Below are positions 1 to 6,047 of a stretch of DNA of 6,646 nucleotides, in pieces. Both the position numbers and the translations under genes were made by a program. Source of the DNA: Acidobacteriaceae bacterium (GTDB lineage: Bacteria; Acidobacteriota; Terriglobia; Bryobacterales; Bryobacteraceae); NCBI GenBank assembly GCA_019246575.1, contig JAFAQG010000896.1:1-6646 (forward strand), in the 5' to 3' direction. Below the pieces are notes generated by a model. The model saw nothing but the letters and a program-made list of their open reading frames with translations. It was not told where the DNA came from and made no database searches. The stretch's first letter is position 1. The number at the start of each line of letters is the position of its first letter.

Positions 1-417
1 TTCGGCTACGAACGCGAGGAAGTCGTGGGCAGACCGATCCATCTCCTCGTGCCGGATTGGTCCTACCAGATACCTCGCGTACACGATGAGGCTCCCGAGC
101 TAGCCGTGAGTTGCGGGTCGGGGAGGGAGTGCATCGCGGTTCGGCACAATGGCGACCGCTTTCCTGCCGAAATCACGACCAGCCTGCAAGCGGAGGAGGG
201 CATATTAATTACGAGCGCCATCCGCGACATCACGGAGCGGAAGCGGACCGAACGGCAAATTCGCGAACTGAAGGCGCATAAAGAACTCGCGCACGCGCTG
301 GATGTAACTCACACCATGATTCGGAATATTGATGGAACGATTCGAGTCTGGACGCGAGGGGCGCCAGGAATTATACGGATGGACGGCGGAGGAAGCCGTA
401 GGCGCGGTCTCTCATAA
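1..417 (+). CDS. fragment: end of PAS 1 and start of PAS 2 of the histidine kinase
   Basis: The frame is open from base 1, beginning FGYEREEVVGRP, a typical mid-PAS motif, so the GTG at 25 is internal and not the start. The PAC-type end of PAS 1 is IRDITERKRTERQIREL at about 220-270. PAS 2 begins around ALDVTHTMIRNIDGTIRVW (about 295-351). Authentic sequence stops near 364; the remaining residues to the stop at 415-417 are rich in Gly and Arg and are out of frame. One extra base within GCGCC at 361-365 explains the break, because frame 2 then resumes with QELYGWTAEEAVG. Confidence 0.7.
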   Translation, partial: FGYEREEVVGRPIHLLVPDWSYQIPRVHDEAPELAVSCGSGRECIAVRHNGDRFPAEITTSLQAEEGILITSAIRDITERKRTERQIRELKAHKELAHALDVTHTMIRNIDGTIRVWTRGAPGIIRMDGGGSRRRGLS

Positions 418-673
418 CCTCTTGAACACCGAATTCCCGGCGTCTTTGGAACAAATCGACGAAACGTTACGGCAGGAAGGGTCCTGGCAAGGAGAGCTCA
501 AGCACCGGTCGAAAGACGGGCACGAGATTTTCGTCGCCAGCCATTGGGTGCTGCACTCCGGCGACGGCAATGAGCCGCTCACGGTTCTCGAAGTCAACGA
601 ACGATATCACCCGTTGGAAAGCGGCCGAAAACGAGCTACGCGAAAGCGAGGAGCGCTTCCGCAAAGTGTTTGA
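329..673 (+). CDS. fragment: body of PAS 2 of the histidine kinase (second frame)
   Basis: Authentic PAS sequence runs from about 365, QELYGWTAEEAVG, to about 598, LTVLEVN, including the typical DGHEIFV strand. The nominal TTG start at 329 lies in the part covered by the first frame, so it is very unlikely to be a real start. After base 599 the frame gives meaningless residues. Frame 3 instead continues as NDITRWKAAENELRESEERF, the usual PAC ending and the coiled linker into the next PAS. An extra G near 599 accounts for this. Confidence 0.65.
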   Translation: MMERFESGREGRQELYGWTAEEAVGAVSHNLLNTEFPASLEQIDETLRQEGSWQGELKHRSKDGHEIFVASHWVLHSGDGNEPLTVLEVNERYHPLESGRKRATRKRGALPQSV

Positions 674-721
674 AGAAAGCCCCATCGCGAAGGGTTTGTC
701 CGCCCCGATACCGGGCGCTAC

Positions 722-1723
722 GTGTGTGTGAATCCAGCCTTTGCACAGATGCTCGGCTATGACAAGGAAGAGTTCCCGTATTCGAAGATTGCCGATGTGA
801 CCTACCCCGACGATCGCGATGTCGCCATGGACGATCGGCTACGGGTCTTTCGAGGCGAGATGCCACGCGTCCATTTTGAGAAGCGGTACCTCACAAAGAC
901 TGGGGCCCTCGTCTGGGGCAGCGTGCATGAAGTCTTGATTCGCGATGCGAGCGGCGAACCGCTGTACAACCTGGCCCTTGTCGAGGATGTTACTTCACGA
1001 AAACAGCACGAAGAGCAGCTGCACCGGAAAAATGAGGAACTGGAGCAGTTTTCCTCGACAGCCGCACATGATTTGCAAGCACCCCTACGGAATATCAGAA
1101 ATTCCGCCGAGCTCTTGGCGAAGTTTTACCAGGGGCGGCTCGATGGAACTGCCGATGAATTTCTACGCTACATCCTAACCGGCACGGAACAAATGCAGAA
1201 CCTGGTTGCGGCATTGTTAACGTACGCCCGGCAGGAAGAGACATCCGCGCCAACAAATGCCGTTTCGGTCTCCAGGGTCGTTGAGGGCGTGCTGACCAAT
1301 CTGAAGCCGGAAATCGAGAACACGGGGGCGGAGATCGTCTTCCGAGCTTTGCCGGAAGTGCGAGCGGACCCCGTGCAGCTTTCGCAGCTATTTGAAAACC
1401 TGATCGGCAATGCCTTGAAATACCGCAGCGATAAACCGCCGCGGATCACGATTACAGTCCACAGGCGAGAAGATCAGTGGCTGTTTTCGGTCAGCGACAA
1501 CGGCATCGGAATCCCGCCCGAGCAGCGCGACCGCATCTTCGCCCCGCTGAAGCGCCTGCATGGTCGAGAAATACCGGGCACCGGCATTGGGCTGGCGATT
1601 TGCAAAAAGATTGTCGAGCGCCAGGGCGGATGCATCTGGGTCGAGTCGCAACCGGACCAAGGCTCGACCTTCTATTTCACACTGCCGGTAAGTTCAATTG
1701 CGCGCGCAGCCGCAGCAGAGTAG
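722..1723 (+). CDS. fragment: PAS 3 plus intact HisKA and HATPase kinase core
   Basis: This is the long uninterrupted 3' part of the sensor kinase. PAS 3 continues from upstream (TGRYVCVNPAFAQMLGY) and ends with VEDVTSRKQHEEQL near 1005. The H-box is FSSTAAHDLQAPLRNI, with the phospho-accepting His codon at 1067-1069. The N-box is LFENLIGNALKYRS (about 1388-1430), the G1 box DNGIGIPPEQRDRIF and the G2 box GTGIGLAICKKIVERQGG. All ATP-binding motifs are present, so this core should be catalytically competent if translated. The style resembles bacteriophytochrome-like HisKA kinases. The GTG at 722 is an internal codon with no ribosome binding site, so independent translation from it is doubtful. 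The frame opens at 674, just after a stop. Confidence 0.85.
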   Translation: MCVNPAFAQMLGYDKEEFPYSKIADVTYPDDRDVAMDDRLRVFRGEMPRVHFEKRYLTKTGALVWGSVHEVLIRDASGEPLYNLALVEDVTSRKQHEEQLHRKNEELEQFSSTAAHDLQAPLRNIRNSAELLAKFYQGRLDGTADEFLRYILTGTEQMQNLVAALLTYARQEETSAPTNAVSVSRVVEGVLTNLKPEIENTGAEIVFRALPEVRADPVQLSQLFENLIGNALKYRSDKPPRITITVHRREDQWLFSVSDNGIGIPPEQRDRIFAPLKRLHGREIPGTGIGLAICKKIVERQGGCIWVESQPDQGSTFYFTLPVSSIARAAAAE

Positions 1724-1772
1724 CAGCAGATCCGTGTTGACGGACTCAATTGAAGAGGTTAGGAAGGAAAGT

Positions 1773-1985
1773 ATGCAGTGTCCGCAATGCAAATCGATCT
1801 TTACGGATTCACGAACCGAATCGGAACTACTTGCGCTCGCCAAATCCGGCGATCTCGGGTTCTACTGTATCTTTTGCGATCTGACATGGGTGCCAACGCC
1901 ACAGGAGAGACGCCGCATGGCGGCGTTGCGGGGGAACCTGCGATTTAACCCGGGTTCGGCTGTGAGGCGCGCGGCGGCCCGCTGA
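1773..1985 (+). CDS. small four-cysteine zinc-ribbon-like protein (70 aa)
   Basis: The ATG at 1773 is chosen because a strong Shine-Dalgarno stretch, AGGAAGGA, sits a few bases upstream; the frame is open further 5' but without such a site. The product begins MQCPQC and has a second pair, CIFC, at residues 32-35. C3, C6, C32 and C35 could therefore hold one zinc ion. Residues 40-70 are Arg-rich and probably extended. The gene starts 49 bp after the kinase stop on the same strand and could be co-transcribed with it. The family is not recognised and the role is unknown; small zinc ribbons often mediate protein or nucleic-acid contacts. A possible terminator follows directly. Confidence 0.75.
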   Translation: MQCPQCKSIFTDSRTESELLALAKSGDLGFYCIFCDLTWVPTPQERRRMAALRGNLRFNPGSAVRRAAAR

Positions 1986-1994
1986 GTGGGTACA

Positions 1995-2031
1995 GGCCGC
2001 TACTACGCTCCGGACAGTAGCGGTCGATTTT
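1995..2031 (+). terminator. possible intrinsic terminator after the four-cysteine gene
   Basis: CCGCTACT (1997-2004) and AGTAGCGG (2016-2023) form a perfect 8-bp stem, extendable to 10 bp with one G-U pair (1995/2025). The loop is about 11 nt. GATTTT follows, so the T-run is short. It would end plus-strand transcription and lies over the last codons and stop of the convergent HD-GYP gene. Confidence 0.4.
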
Positions 2032-3178
2032 GGCCGGGCTCGCCGATGCTTTGCCTTGGGACCAGCACGGACTCGTCGAGAGCACGAAGGTTAATCCGAT
2101 TCGCATGTCGATTCTCTTCAGACAGCCGCGTTGCAAGCTTACCTAAGCCTTCGGCCCTTAACAGCGAGAGAAAGGGAGGCACGAGCGCGGGATCGAAATG
2201 CCGGCCGGATTCTCCTTGAATGGTTGCCATTGCCTTCTCCAGGCTCCAGGCCTCCTTATAAGGACGAGGATGCGTGAGCGCATCGAAGGCATCGGCGATT
2301 GCCGTAGCCCGCGCAGCAAACGGAATGGCTTCGCCGGCCAATCCCTCTGGATACCCCGAGCCGTTCCAGCGCTCATGATGCGATCTTGCAATCTGAGCCG
2401 CCATCTGCAACACCGTGAACCGGCTGCCCCCTAATATGTTGCTGCCGATCAAAGTATGTGATTGCATGAGCTGAAACTCGTCGTTGGTAAGTCTTCCTGG
2501 CTTCCGCAGGATGCGATCCGGAACGCCGATTTTGCCGACGTCATGAAGAGGAGCCGCTATCCGCAGTAACTCCACCTCGTTTGCAGGCCTCCCCACTTGC
2601 TGAGCCAACATCGCCGCAAGCAGTCCCACTCGCTGGATATGTTGTCCGGTCTCATCGTCGCGATACTCCGATGCGATCGCGAGTCTGTGAAGAATTTCTA
2701 TTTGCGCTTCGGCCAGATCCCGAGTCCGTTCTTCGACCTTATTCTCCAGCGTGCGGTTGCGGATTTGCAAATGCTTGTAGAGCGCACGCGTCTCAAGGAG
2801 CGTTCGTACTTTCAGCAGAATCTCCGCCGCATTGACCGGCATCGAAAGAAAATCTTTGGCGCCTGCCAACATGGTCTCTAACCTGACGTCGGAAGAAAGA
2901 TCACCGGCAAGGACCAGAATCGGGAAGTAGAATTCGCCGGATCTCTCCTCACGCAAGCGGGTCATCAGTCTAAGCCCATCGTAGTGATGCACGGCTAAGC
3001 CGAGCACAACCAGATCAGGGCTGCGCTCCATACACGCAGTCACCGCAGTCGCAGGATCGGTGAACACACGCACGTCCTGGTAGCCGGCAGATTCGAGAGC
3101 GAACCGCAAAAACCGAACTGTGCGTTCCTGCCCGTCGATGAGGACGATGCTCAACGCTTCAATTGCAACTTCAACCAT
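2003..3178 (-). CDS. HD-GYP cyclic-di-GMP phosphodiesterase with degenerate receiver domain
   Basis: 391 residues. The start at 3178 is chosen over an upstream ATG at 3232 because AGGGGGT lies just before it and the receiver fold begins directly after. Residues 8-128 are receiver-like, 137-165 a coiled linker and 165-350 an HD-GYP domain. HD-GYP residues present: H180, HD at 212-213, K216 (LHDVGKIG), H241, HH at 267-268 (SHHERWNGSGYPEGL), D296 and D299 (IADAFDALT) and RPYK. This is a complete metal site and GYP motif, so hydrolysis of c-di-GMP to pGpG or GMP is expected from the family. The receiver is abnormal. The acceptor Asp position (PDLVVLG, residue 60) is Gly. The acidic pair is D15-G16. 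The conserved Thr is Ala91 (VLAGD). The conserved Lys before Pro is Met113 (FLSMP). Phosphorylation control therefore seems lost. The C-terminal 40 residues are not recognised. Confidence 0.93.
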   Translation of the reverse strand: MVEVAIEALSIVLIDGQERTVRFLRFALESAGYQDVRVFTDPATAVTACMERSPDLVVLGLAVHHYDGLRLMTRLREERSGEFYFPILVLAGDLSSDVRLETMLAGAKDFLSMPVNAAEILLKVRTLLETRALYKHLQIRNRTLENKVEERTRDLAEAQIEILHRLAIASEYRDDETGQHIQRVGLLAAMLAQQVGRPANEVELLRIAAPLHDVGKIGVPDRILRKPGRLTNDEFQLMQSHTLIGSNILGGSRFTVLQMAAQIARSHHERWNGSGYPEGLAGEAIPFAARATAIADAFDALTHPRPYKEAWSLEKAMATIQGESGRHFDPALVPPFLSLLRAEGLGKLATRLSEENRHANRINLRALDESVLVPRQSIGEPGQNRPLLSGA

Positions 3179-3259
3179 CGGACCCCCTGTCTTCGTCGCG
3201 AGTGTGCACCCGAATCTAAGTCGGTCATGCACGATCCTCTCGTCTTCGCTTCCTTATCG

Positions 3260-3274
3260 GCAAGAAACTGGCCA
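3260..3274 (-). promoter_or_regulatory. sigma-54-like -24/-12 element upstream of the HD-GYP gene
   Basis: The minus strand reads TGGCCAGTTTCTTGC. It matches the TGGC-N7-TTGC spacing of sigma-54 promoters, with the invariant GG and GC elements. It differs from the consensus only where AC is CA. The predicted start of transcription would give a leader of about 70 nt before the ATG at 3178. No enhancer-binding protein is visible in the window, and a chance match is possible. Confidence 0.35.
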
Positions 3275-3448
3275 GCAAATAGTCAAGTTACGGTTCACGA
3301 CCCTGATGTTCTAAAAAGTTGGACCGCCTGAAAACCTCTATGCCGGACGGTGTCATCGCGGGCGCAAGCGCGCGCCAGCAGATCTAGGATGAAACGAAAC
3401 TCGCGGCAACTTGGGGTTTGCGATCAGCGGGCACGACAATCAACGGGT

Positions 3449-3477
3449 TTGACACTCAATGAGTACTTCGCGATCAC
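3449..3477 (+). promoter_or_regulatory. possible sigma-70 promoter for the lipoprotein gene
   Basis: A perfect TTGACA lies at 3449-3454. After a 17-bp spacer the -10 position reads GATCAC, which is a poor match. The placement about 35 bp before the ATG at 3511 is sensible, but the weak -10 leaves this tentative. Confidence 0.3.
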
Positions 3478-3510
3478 GTAACCTGGTTTAGTAGTGGGTC
3501 GACGCGAGGG

Positions 3511-3834
3511 ATGGCACGCGCAATTGTCGCAATCATTGCCGGCCTCTTGCTTGCGAGTTGCAGAACCAATCGGGAATACACCGGATATGTTGTTGTGCGG
3601 CGGCATTGGGTCGAAACGCCGGACGGAACCGCGCTTGATTTTGTTCTGAAACACAGGGGGGCGATGTACGACGCTCGCTGTAACGCCTGGGACATCAAGA
3701 ACAACTGCGGAAACATGGAGAGTGGCAACGCTTACGACCTTACACTTGACGAGAAATCCGGCGTGTTGAGATCCAACGATAGCATCAACGGCCGACCGTC
3801 AATACTGCTTAGCCTAAGAGGCCGCTCCAAATGA
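3511..3834 (+). CDS. small predicted lipoprotein, function unknown (107 aa)
   Basis: The N-terminus has one Arg (R3), a hydrophobic stretch at residues 4-15 and a lipobox LASC ending at C17, so signal peptidase II cleavage and lipid attachment are expected. The mature part is about 90 residues, with two cysteines (C57, C66) that could pair in the periplasm. No known domain is recognised. A GAGGG lies directly against the ATG, closer than the usual Shine-Dalgarno spacing, but no in-frame ATG or GTG was seen nearby upstream and the signal peptide fits this start. The gene stands alone, divergent from the HD-GYP gene. Confidence 0.7.
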   Translation: MARAIVAIIAGLLLASCRTNREYTGYVVVRRHWVETPDGTALDFVLKHRGAMYDARCNAWDIKNNCGNMESGNAYDLTLDEKSGVLRSNDSINGRPSILLSLRGRSK

Positions 3835-4084
3835 GTGGCAATTCGCGATGAGTTCAGCACTTCCATGCGAAACGACATTGCTTGGAACAGGCGATTGAGC
3901 CAATAACATCCGCAGCCGGTTTGGCCTGTTGAGAAATCTGGCTCGTTCCGGATGCAAACCGGGTGGCTACGATGCACGCGGAAAAACGCCGCATGGTCTA
4001 ACGAGAACTGGGCATAATTCTCCGGATACGAGTAGGCTGTAGCGGCCCGTAGCGTGCACCGGTCTGCGCACACGCAGAAAATGC
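3835..4084. other. gene-free stretch between the lipoprotein gene and the tRNA
   Basis: No convincing gene. A minus-strand open frame (4073-3732) lies partly antisense to the lipoprotein gene and lacks a recognisable family. It contains FFRVHRSHPV, which faintly recalls the LytTR motif, but nothing around it supports that. It may be plain non-coding DNA or an eroded gene. Confidence 0.35.
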
Positions 4085-4106
4085 GGTAGCCGCGTAAAAG
4101 CTACCC
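4077..4106 (-). terminator. possible terminator downstream of the tRNA
   Basis: On the minus strand, GGTAGC and GCTACC form a 6-bp stem around a 9-nt loop, followed by GCATTTTC. It lies about 30 bp past the tRNA 3' end. The stem is short and the T-run is only four, so this is tentative. Confidence 0.35.
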
Positions 4107-4136
4107 TATGTCGCGCGTATTCCGCAATGGTCCGTG

Positions 4137-4207
4137 CTGGAAGTCGGGGATTCGAACCCCGATTGACAGATCCAGAGTCCGCCGTCCTGCGGTTAGACGA
4201 GCTTCCA
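4137..4207 (-). tRNA. tRNA-Gln (anticodon CUG), somewhat degenerate
   Basis: The minus strand folds as a cloverleaf. The acceptor is TGGAAGC/ACTTCCA and the D-stem GTC/GAC. The anticodon stem is GCGGA/TCTGT with loop CTCTGGA, giving anticodon CTG. The variable region is 4 nt. The T-arm CGGGG-TTCGAAT-CCCCG is perfect. The discriminator is G and CCA is not encoded (CAC follows). Odd points: the last acceptor pair is C-A, two anticodon-stem pairs are G-U, and the D-loop TAACCGCAG has one G where the GG doublet is expected. It may be functional, a pseudo-tRNA, or carry a base-level error. Confidence 0.85.
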
Positions 4208-4569
4208 GCACGCTAAGCAGCCCGTGCATGTGATATTCCAAAACATGTGTGTCTCGAGCAGTTATGCGCTATAGAAGCGCGGCCATGCTGCTCGCGACTC
4301 GTCGGCCTATACCGGCACGAACAATCGAAAACGGAAGCGGCGCTGGAGAAATTTCCGCTGCACAACCTGGCGGACGAGAGTCCCGGCTAAGCAGGTAATG
4401 GAATCGGCGGAGCGCTGAGATGAGACAGACCACGCATGAGACCCAGCCGAACTATTACGGCCACGCATTCACGGGATCTACCCCAAAATGTCCGATCTCG
4501 ATTCGCACTCGCAAGTGATAGCCGGGTCGGTAGATCGCATCATTGCAACCATGTTATGAACACGAGAAA
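4208..4569. other. gene-free stretch between the tRNA and nucC
   Basis: No convincing gene. Two short protein-like frames are visible. On the plus strand, about 4247-4390 ends EKFPLHNLADESPG and stops. On the minus strand, about 4552-4460 includes RIEIGHFGVDPVNAWP and stops. Neither has a ribosome binding site or a recognised family; they may be remnants of lost genes or chance. No HORMA or TRIP13-like sequence was found here. Confidence 0.35.
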
Positions 4570-5292
4570 CTATTCCGCGAGCCAGCGTGCGTATGCACGA
4601 ATGTCAATCATTGATACTGTAGCGATACTCTGCAGCCGAGCAATGAGATCGAATAGGAACGCGGTTGCCGGCTTCCCTTGTGTGGCGTGACACTGTAGCA
4701 GCCCTTATCATCGCAACCGAATGTGCCATGCGCAGCGATACAGCCAAGGTCGAGCCGTTTGGATGCTTCGCTGCTCAGCGTGTTCAACAGACTCTCTCCG
4801 AGCGGGGGACTCCACTCGCTTTCGAACGTGAGGAGGCCGCCGATGATATGTGTCAATTTCTTCGGAGCATAAACCCCGCCAGCATGCGGAATAGGCAGGC
4901 TTGTCCGGTACAGGTGCCTTACAGTACGAACTTTGTCCTGGGCATATCGAAACGTGGGTACCGTTGGCCACCTGCTTAGCTTCGAAAGCTGCATAAACAC
5001 TTTCCGCCGGAACAATGATCTGCCCTTCATAATGGAAGATAAACGGCGAATACTGCTGATCGAAAACGACCAGATCCATTTGATCGCTGAACGTGCCCTC
5101 GCTATCGACGACATGTGCAGTTTCAACCCGATAACGTGCTGGAAGGTAAGTTCTCAGCAGTTGAAGCCACACGCGTTCGCTTGCATCGCCTTTGGTTCCT
5201 GGATGCGCGAACGCTTTCCGTGCCGTCTCGAGCCGGGTCTCAATATCACGATGAAGGCCTGCCAGGAGAACTGGTAGCGACCACTTGCTCAT
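4570..5292 (-). pseudogene. nucC: NucC-like CBASS effector nuclease, interrupted by two apparent frameshifts
   Basis: Joining three frames gives a 240-residue protein, close to the length of characterised NucC (about 241). It matches the family along its length (DUF6602-type). Landmarks: TKGDASER, FSDQMDLVVFDQQYSPF, VPAESVYAAFEAKQ, LYRTSLPIPHAGG, GLLTFESEWSPPLG, KPATAFLFDLIARLQ and MIDIRAYARWLA. The PD-(D/E)XK active site is D73, E104 and K106, the same D-x30-E-x-K spacing as NucC. Residues that bind cyclic triadenylate in NucC as I recall (R53, Y81 and a C-terminal Thr) have counterparts at R53, Y81 and T225. Known role: a cA3-activated trimer that pairs into hexamers and degrades double-stranded DNA, killing the infected cell. 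The start at 5292 overlaps the upstream nucleotidyltransferase stop as ATGA. One extra base near 4947 and one missing near 4676 break the frame; the stop is TAG at 4570-4572. Confidence 0.85.
4708..5292 (-). CDS. uninterrupted 5' open frame of nucC (194 aa, aberrant C-terminus)
   Basis: This is what would be translated from the sequence as given. Residues 1-115 are authentic NucC sequence and include D73, E104, K106, R53 and Y81. From about residue 116 the frame is wrong and the tail, rich in Arg and Cys, has no family resemblance. The C-terminal half is needed for the fold and for effector binding, so this product is expected to be inactive. Confidence 0.6.
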   Translation of the reverse strand: MSKWSLPVLLAGLHRDIETRLETARKAFAHPGTKGDASERVWLQLLRTYLPARYRVETAHVVDSEGTFSDQMDLVVFDQQYSPFIFHYEGQIIVPAESVYAAFEAKQVANGTHVSICPGQSSYCKAPVPDKPAYSACWRGLCSEEIDTYHRRPPHVRKRVESPARRESVEHAEQRSIQTARPWLYRCAWHIRLR

Positions 5293-6047
5293 ACGACGAT
5301 TTGCTGCCACGTCGAAGCGCTTAAGGCCCGCTTCGCCGCGGTCACGATTTTGGCGCGCTCCGCAGCAATGAGCTCATCCGACACGATGTTATTCGTATTG
5401 GCCGGATCGACAATACGCGCGTCCGCGAAACCATTCCCGAGGAAATCGAATACCGTCCGGACGTTCGTCGCCAATGTCCCACGACCTGCAGCGGCGAACG
5501 CGCGCAGTACTGCAAGCTCAAGATAGAACGATGGGAAATCATGCTTCTTCTGATCCCGCCAGAGCTTTACAATGCGGGTTTCCTGAGTGCGCCCGCCGGC
5601 TTTGATGTGAGCAATGTGCGTGGTCACATTGGTTTTCGTCCAGGTATCCGCCCGGCGCCGATAGAGGCTATCGTCGAGGCCGAACAGATTGTGCCGTTTC
5701 CCGGGAACGAGATCGACGCTGTAGCCATTCACTTCGACCTTTATGGATACATTCTGGCGGCCCGGATTGAGCCCCTTCTGTTGCATTCTGTCGAAGAGCT
5801 TGTCATAAATTTCCTTCAGCGTCTCCTTGGTGTTGGGCGACAGCGGAATGAAAAGATCGACGTCGGTTCCGCTCTTATTGGCCGTGCCTTTCGCGAAGGA
5901 ACCACTCGGACTGATATCCAAAAGGAACGACCCGGCCCATTCCTTGACGATAGGGTCCAAATGTGAACGCACGAGCCACAGCGCCGAGAATGGGCCGCTC
6001 ACGGCCTCTCGGCTGAGAATTGTTTGAAGATAAATCTCCGGAGTCAT
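5289..6047 (-). CDS. CD-NTase-like nucleotidyltransferase, probable CBASS signal synthase
   Basis: 252 residues. It has the hallmark SPSGSFAKGTAN (residues 46-57), then TDVDLF with D62 and D64, and the third acidic residue D112 in YSVDLVPG. The GS motif and metal triad of the 2'-5'-OAS/SMODS-type nucleotidyltransferase fold are thus complete. The helical C-terminal part includes RIVKLWRDQKK and FPSFYLELAVLRAF. Members of this superfamily in CBASS make cyclic di- or trinucleotides on phage infection. It is shorter than many CD-NTases (300-400 residues). The partner is NucC, with a 4-bp ATGA overlap implying translational coupling, so cA3 is the likely product by inference. The start at 6047 is firm because an in-frame TGA lies directly before it; the ribosome binding site is weak. 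The exact CD-NTase clade is unresolved, and another second messenger is possible. Confidence 0.88.
   Translation of the reverse strand: MTPEIYLQTILSREAVSGPFSALWLVRSHLDPIVKEWAGSFLLDISPSGSFAKGTANKSGTDVDLFIPLSPNTKETLKEIYDKLFDRMQQKGLNPGRQNVSIKVEVNGYSVDLVPGKRHNLFGLDDSLYRRRADTWTKTNVTTHIAHIKAGGRTQETRIVKLWRDQKKHDFPSFYLELAVLRAFAAAGRGTLATNVRTVFDFLGNGFADARIVDPANTNNIVSDELIAAERAKIVTAAKRALSASTWQQIVV

Larger units (their letters stand above)
1..1723 (+). pseudogene. multi-PAS sensor histidine kinase, 5' end outside window, three apparent frameshifts
   Basis: Joining four frame segments gives one continuous PAS-PAS-PAS-HisKA-HATPase kinase. Segment 1 (frame 1, to about 364) ends PAS 1 and starts PAS 2. Segment 2 (frame 2, about 365-598) carries most of PAS 2. 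Segment 3 (frame 3, about 600-692) holds the PAS 2/3 linker with ESEERFRKVFEESPIA. Segment 4 (frame 2, about 695-1723) holds PAS 3 and the kinase core. The junctions need one extra base near 364, one extra base near 599 and one missing base near 694. Each junction restores family-typical residues on both sides, which points to recent indels or sequencing errors. No membrane segment is visible, so the visible part is probably a cytoplasmic sensor. Known role of the family: sense a ligand or redox cue through PAS domains, autophosphorylate on His and pass phosphate to a response regulator. The partner is unknown; the nearby HD-GYP receiver lacks its acceptor Asp. The gene begins before base 1. 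Confidence 0.85.
3179..3510. other. 332-bp divergent intergenic region between the HD-GYP gene and the lipoprotein gene
   Basis: No gene is visible here. It holds the 5' regions of two divergent genes, including a sigma-54-like element reading toward the HD-GYP gene and a consensus -35 hexamer reading toward the lipoprotein. A GC-rich self-complementary patch, GGCGC...GCGCC, lies near 3360-3376 and may be a small hairpin. Confidence 0.5.

Noticed and set aside
3179..3510. CRISPR array or tandem repeats
   Set aside because: No regularly spaced repeats were seen here or elsewhere in the window.
3732..4073. Minus-strand open frame with FFRVHRSHPV, faintly like a LytTR DNA-binding motif
   Set aside because: Only this short motif resembles LytTR; the following residues do not. 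There is no upstream regulator domain, and the frame overlaps the lipoprotein gene on the opposite strand.
4436..4690. Plus-strand open frame of 84 codons
   Set aside because: Its 3' half is antisense to the reconstructed nucC C-terminus, and it has no ribosome binding site or recognisable composition.
4660..4960. Programmed ribosomal frameshifting in nucC
   Set aside because: Two shifts in opposite directions would be needed, and I see no slippery heptamer or pseudoknot; mutation or sequence error is simpler.
5541..5966. Plus-strand open frame of 141 codons
   Set aside because: It lies entirely antisense to the well-supported nucleotidyltransferase gene and has no family resemblance.
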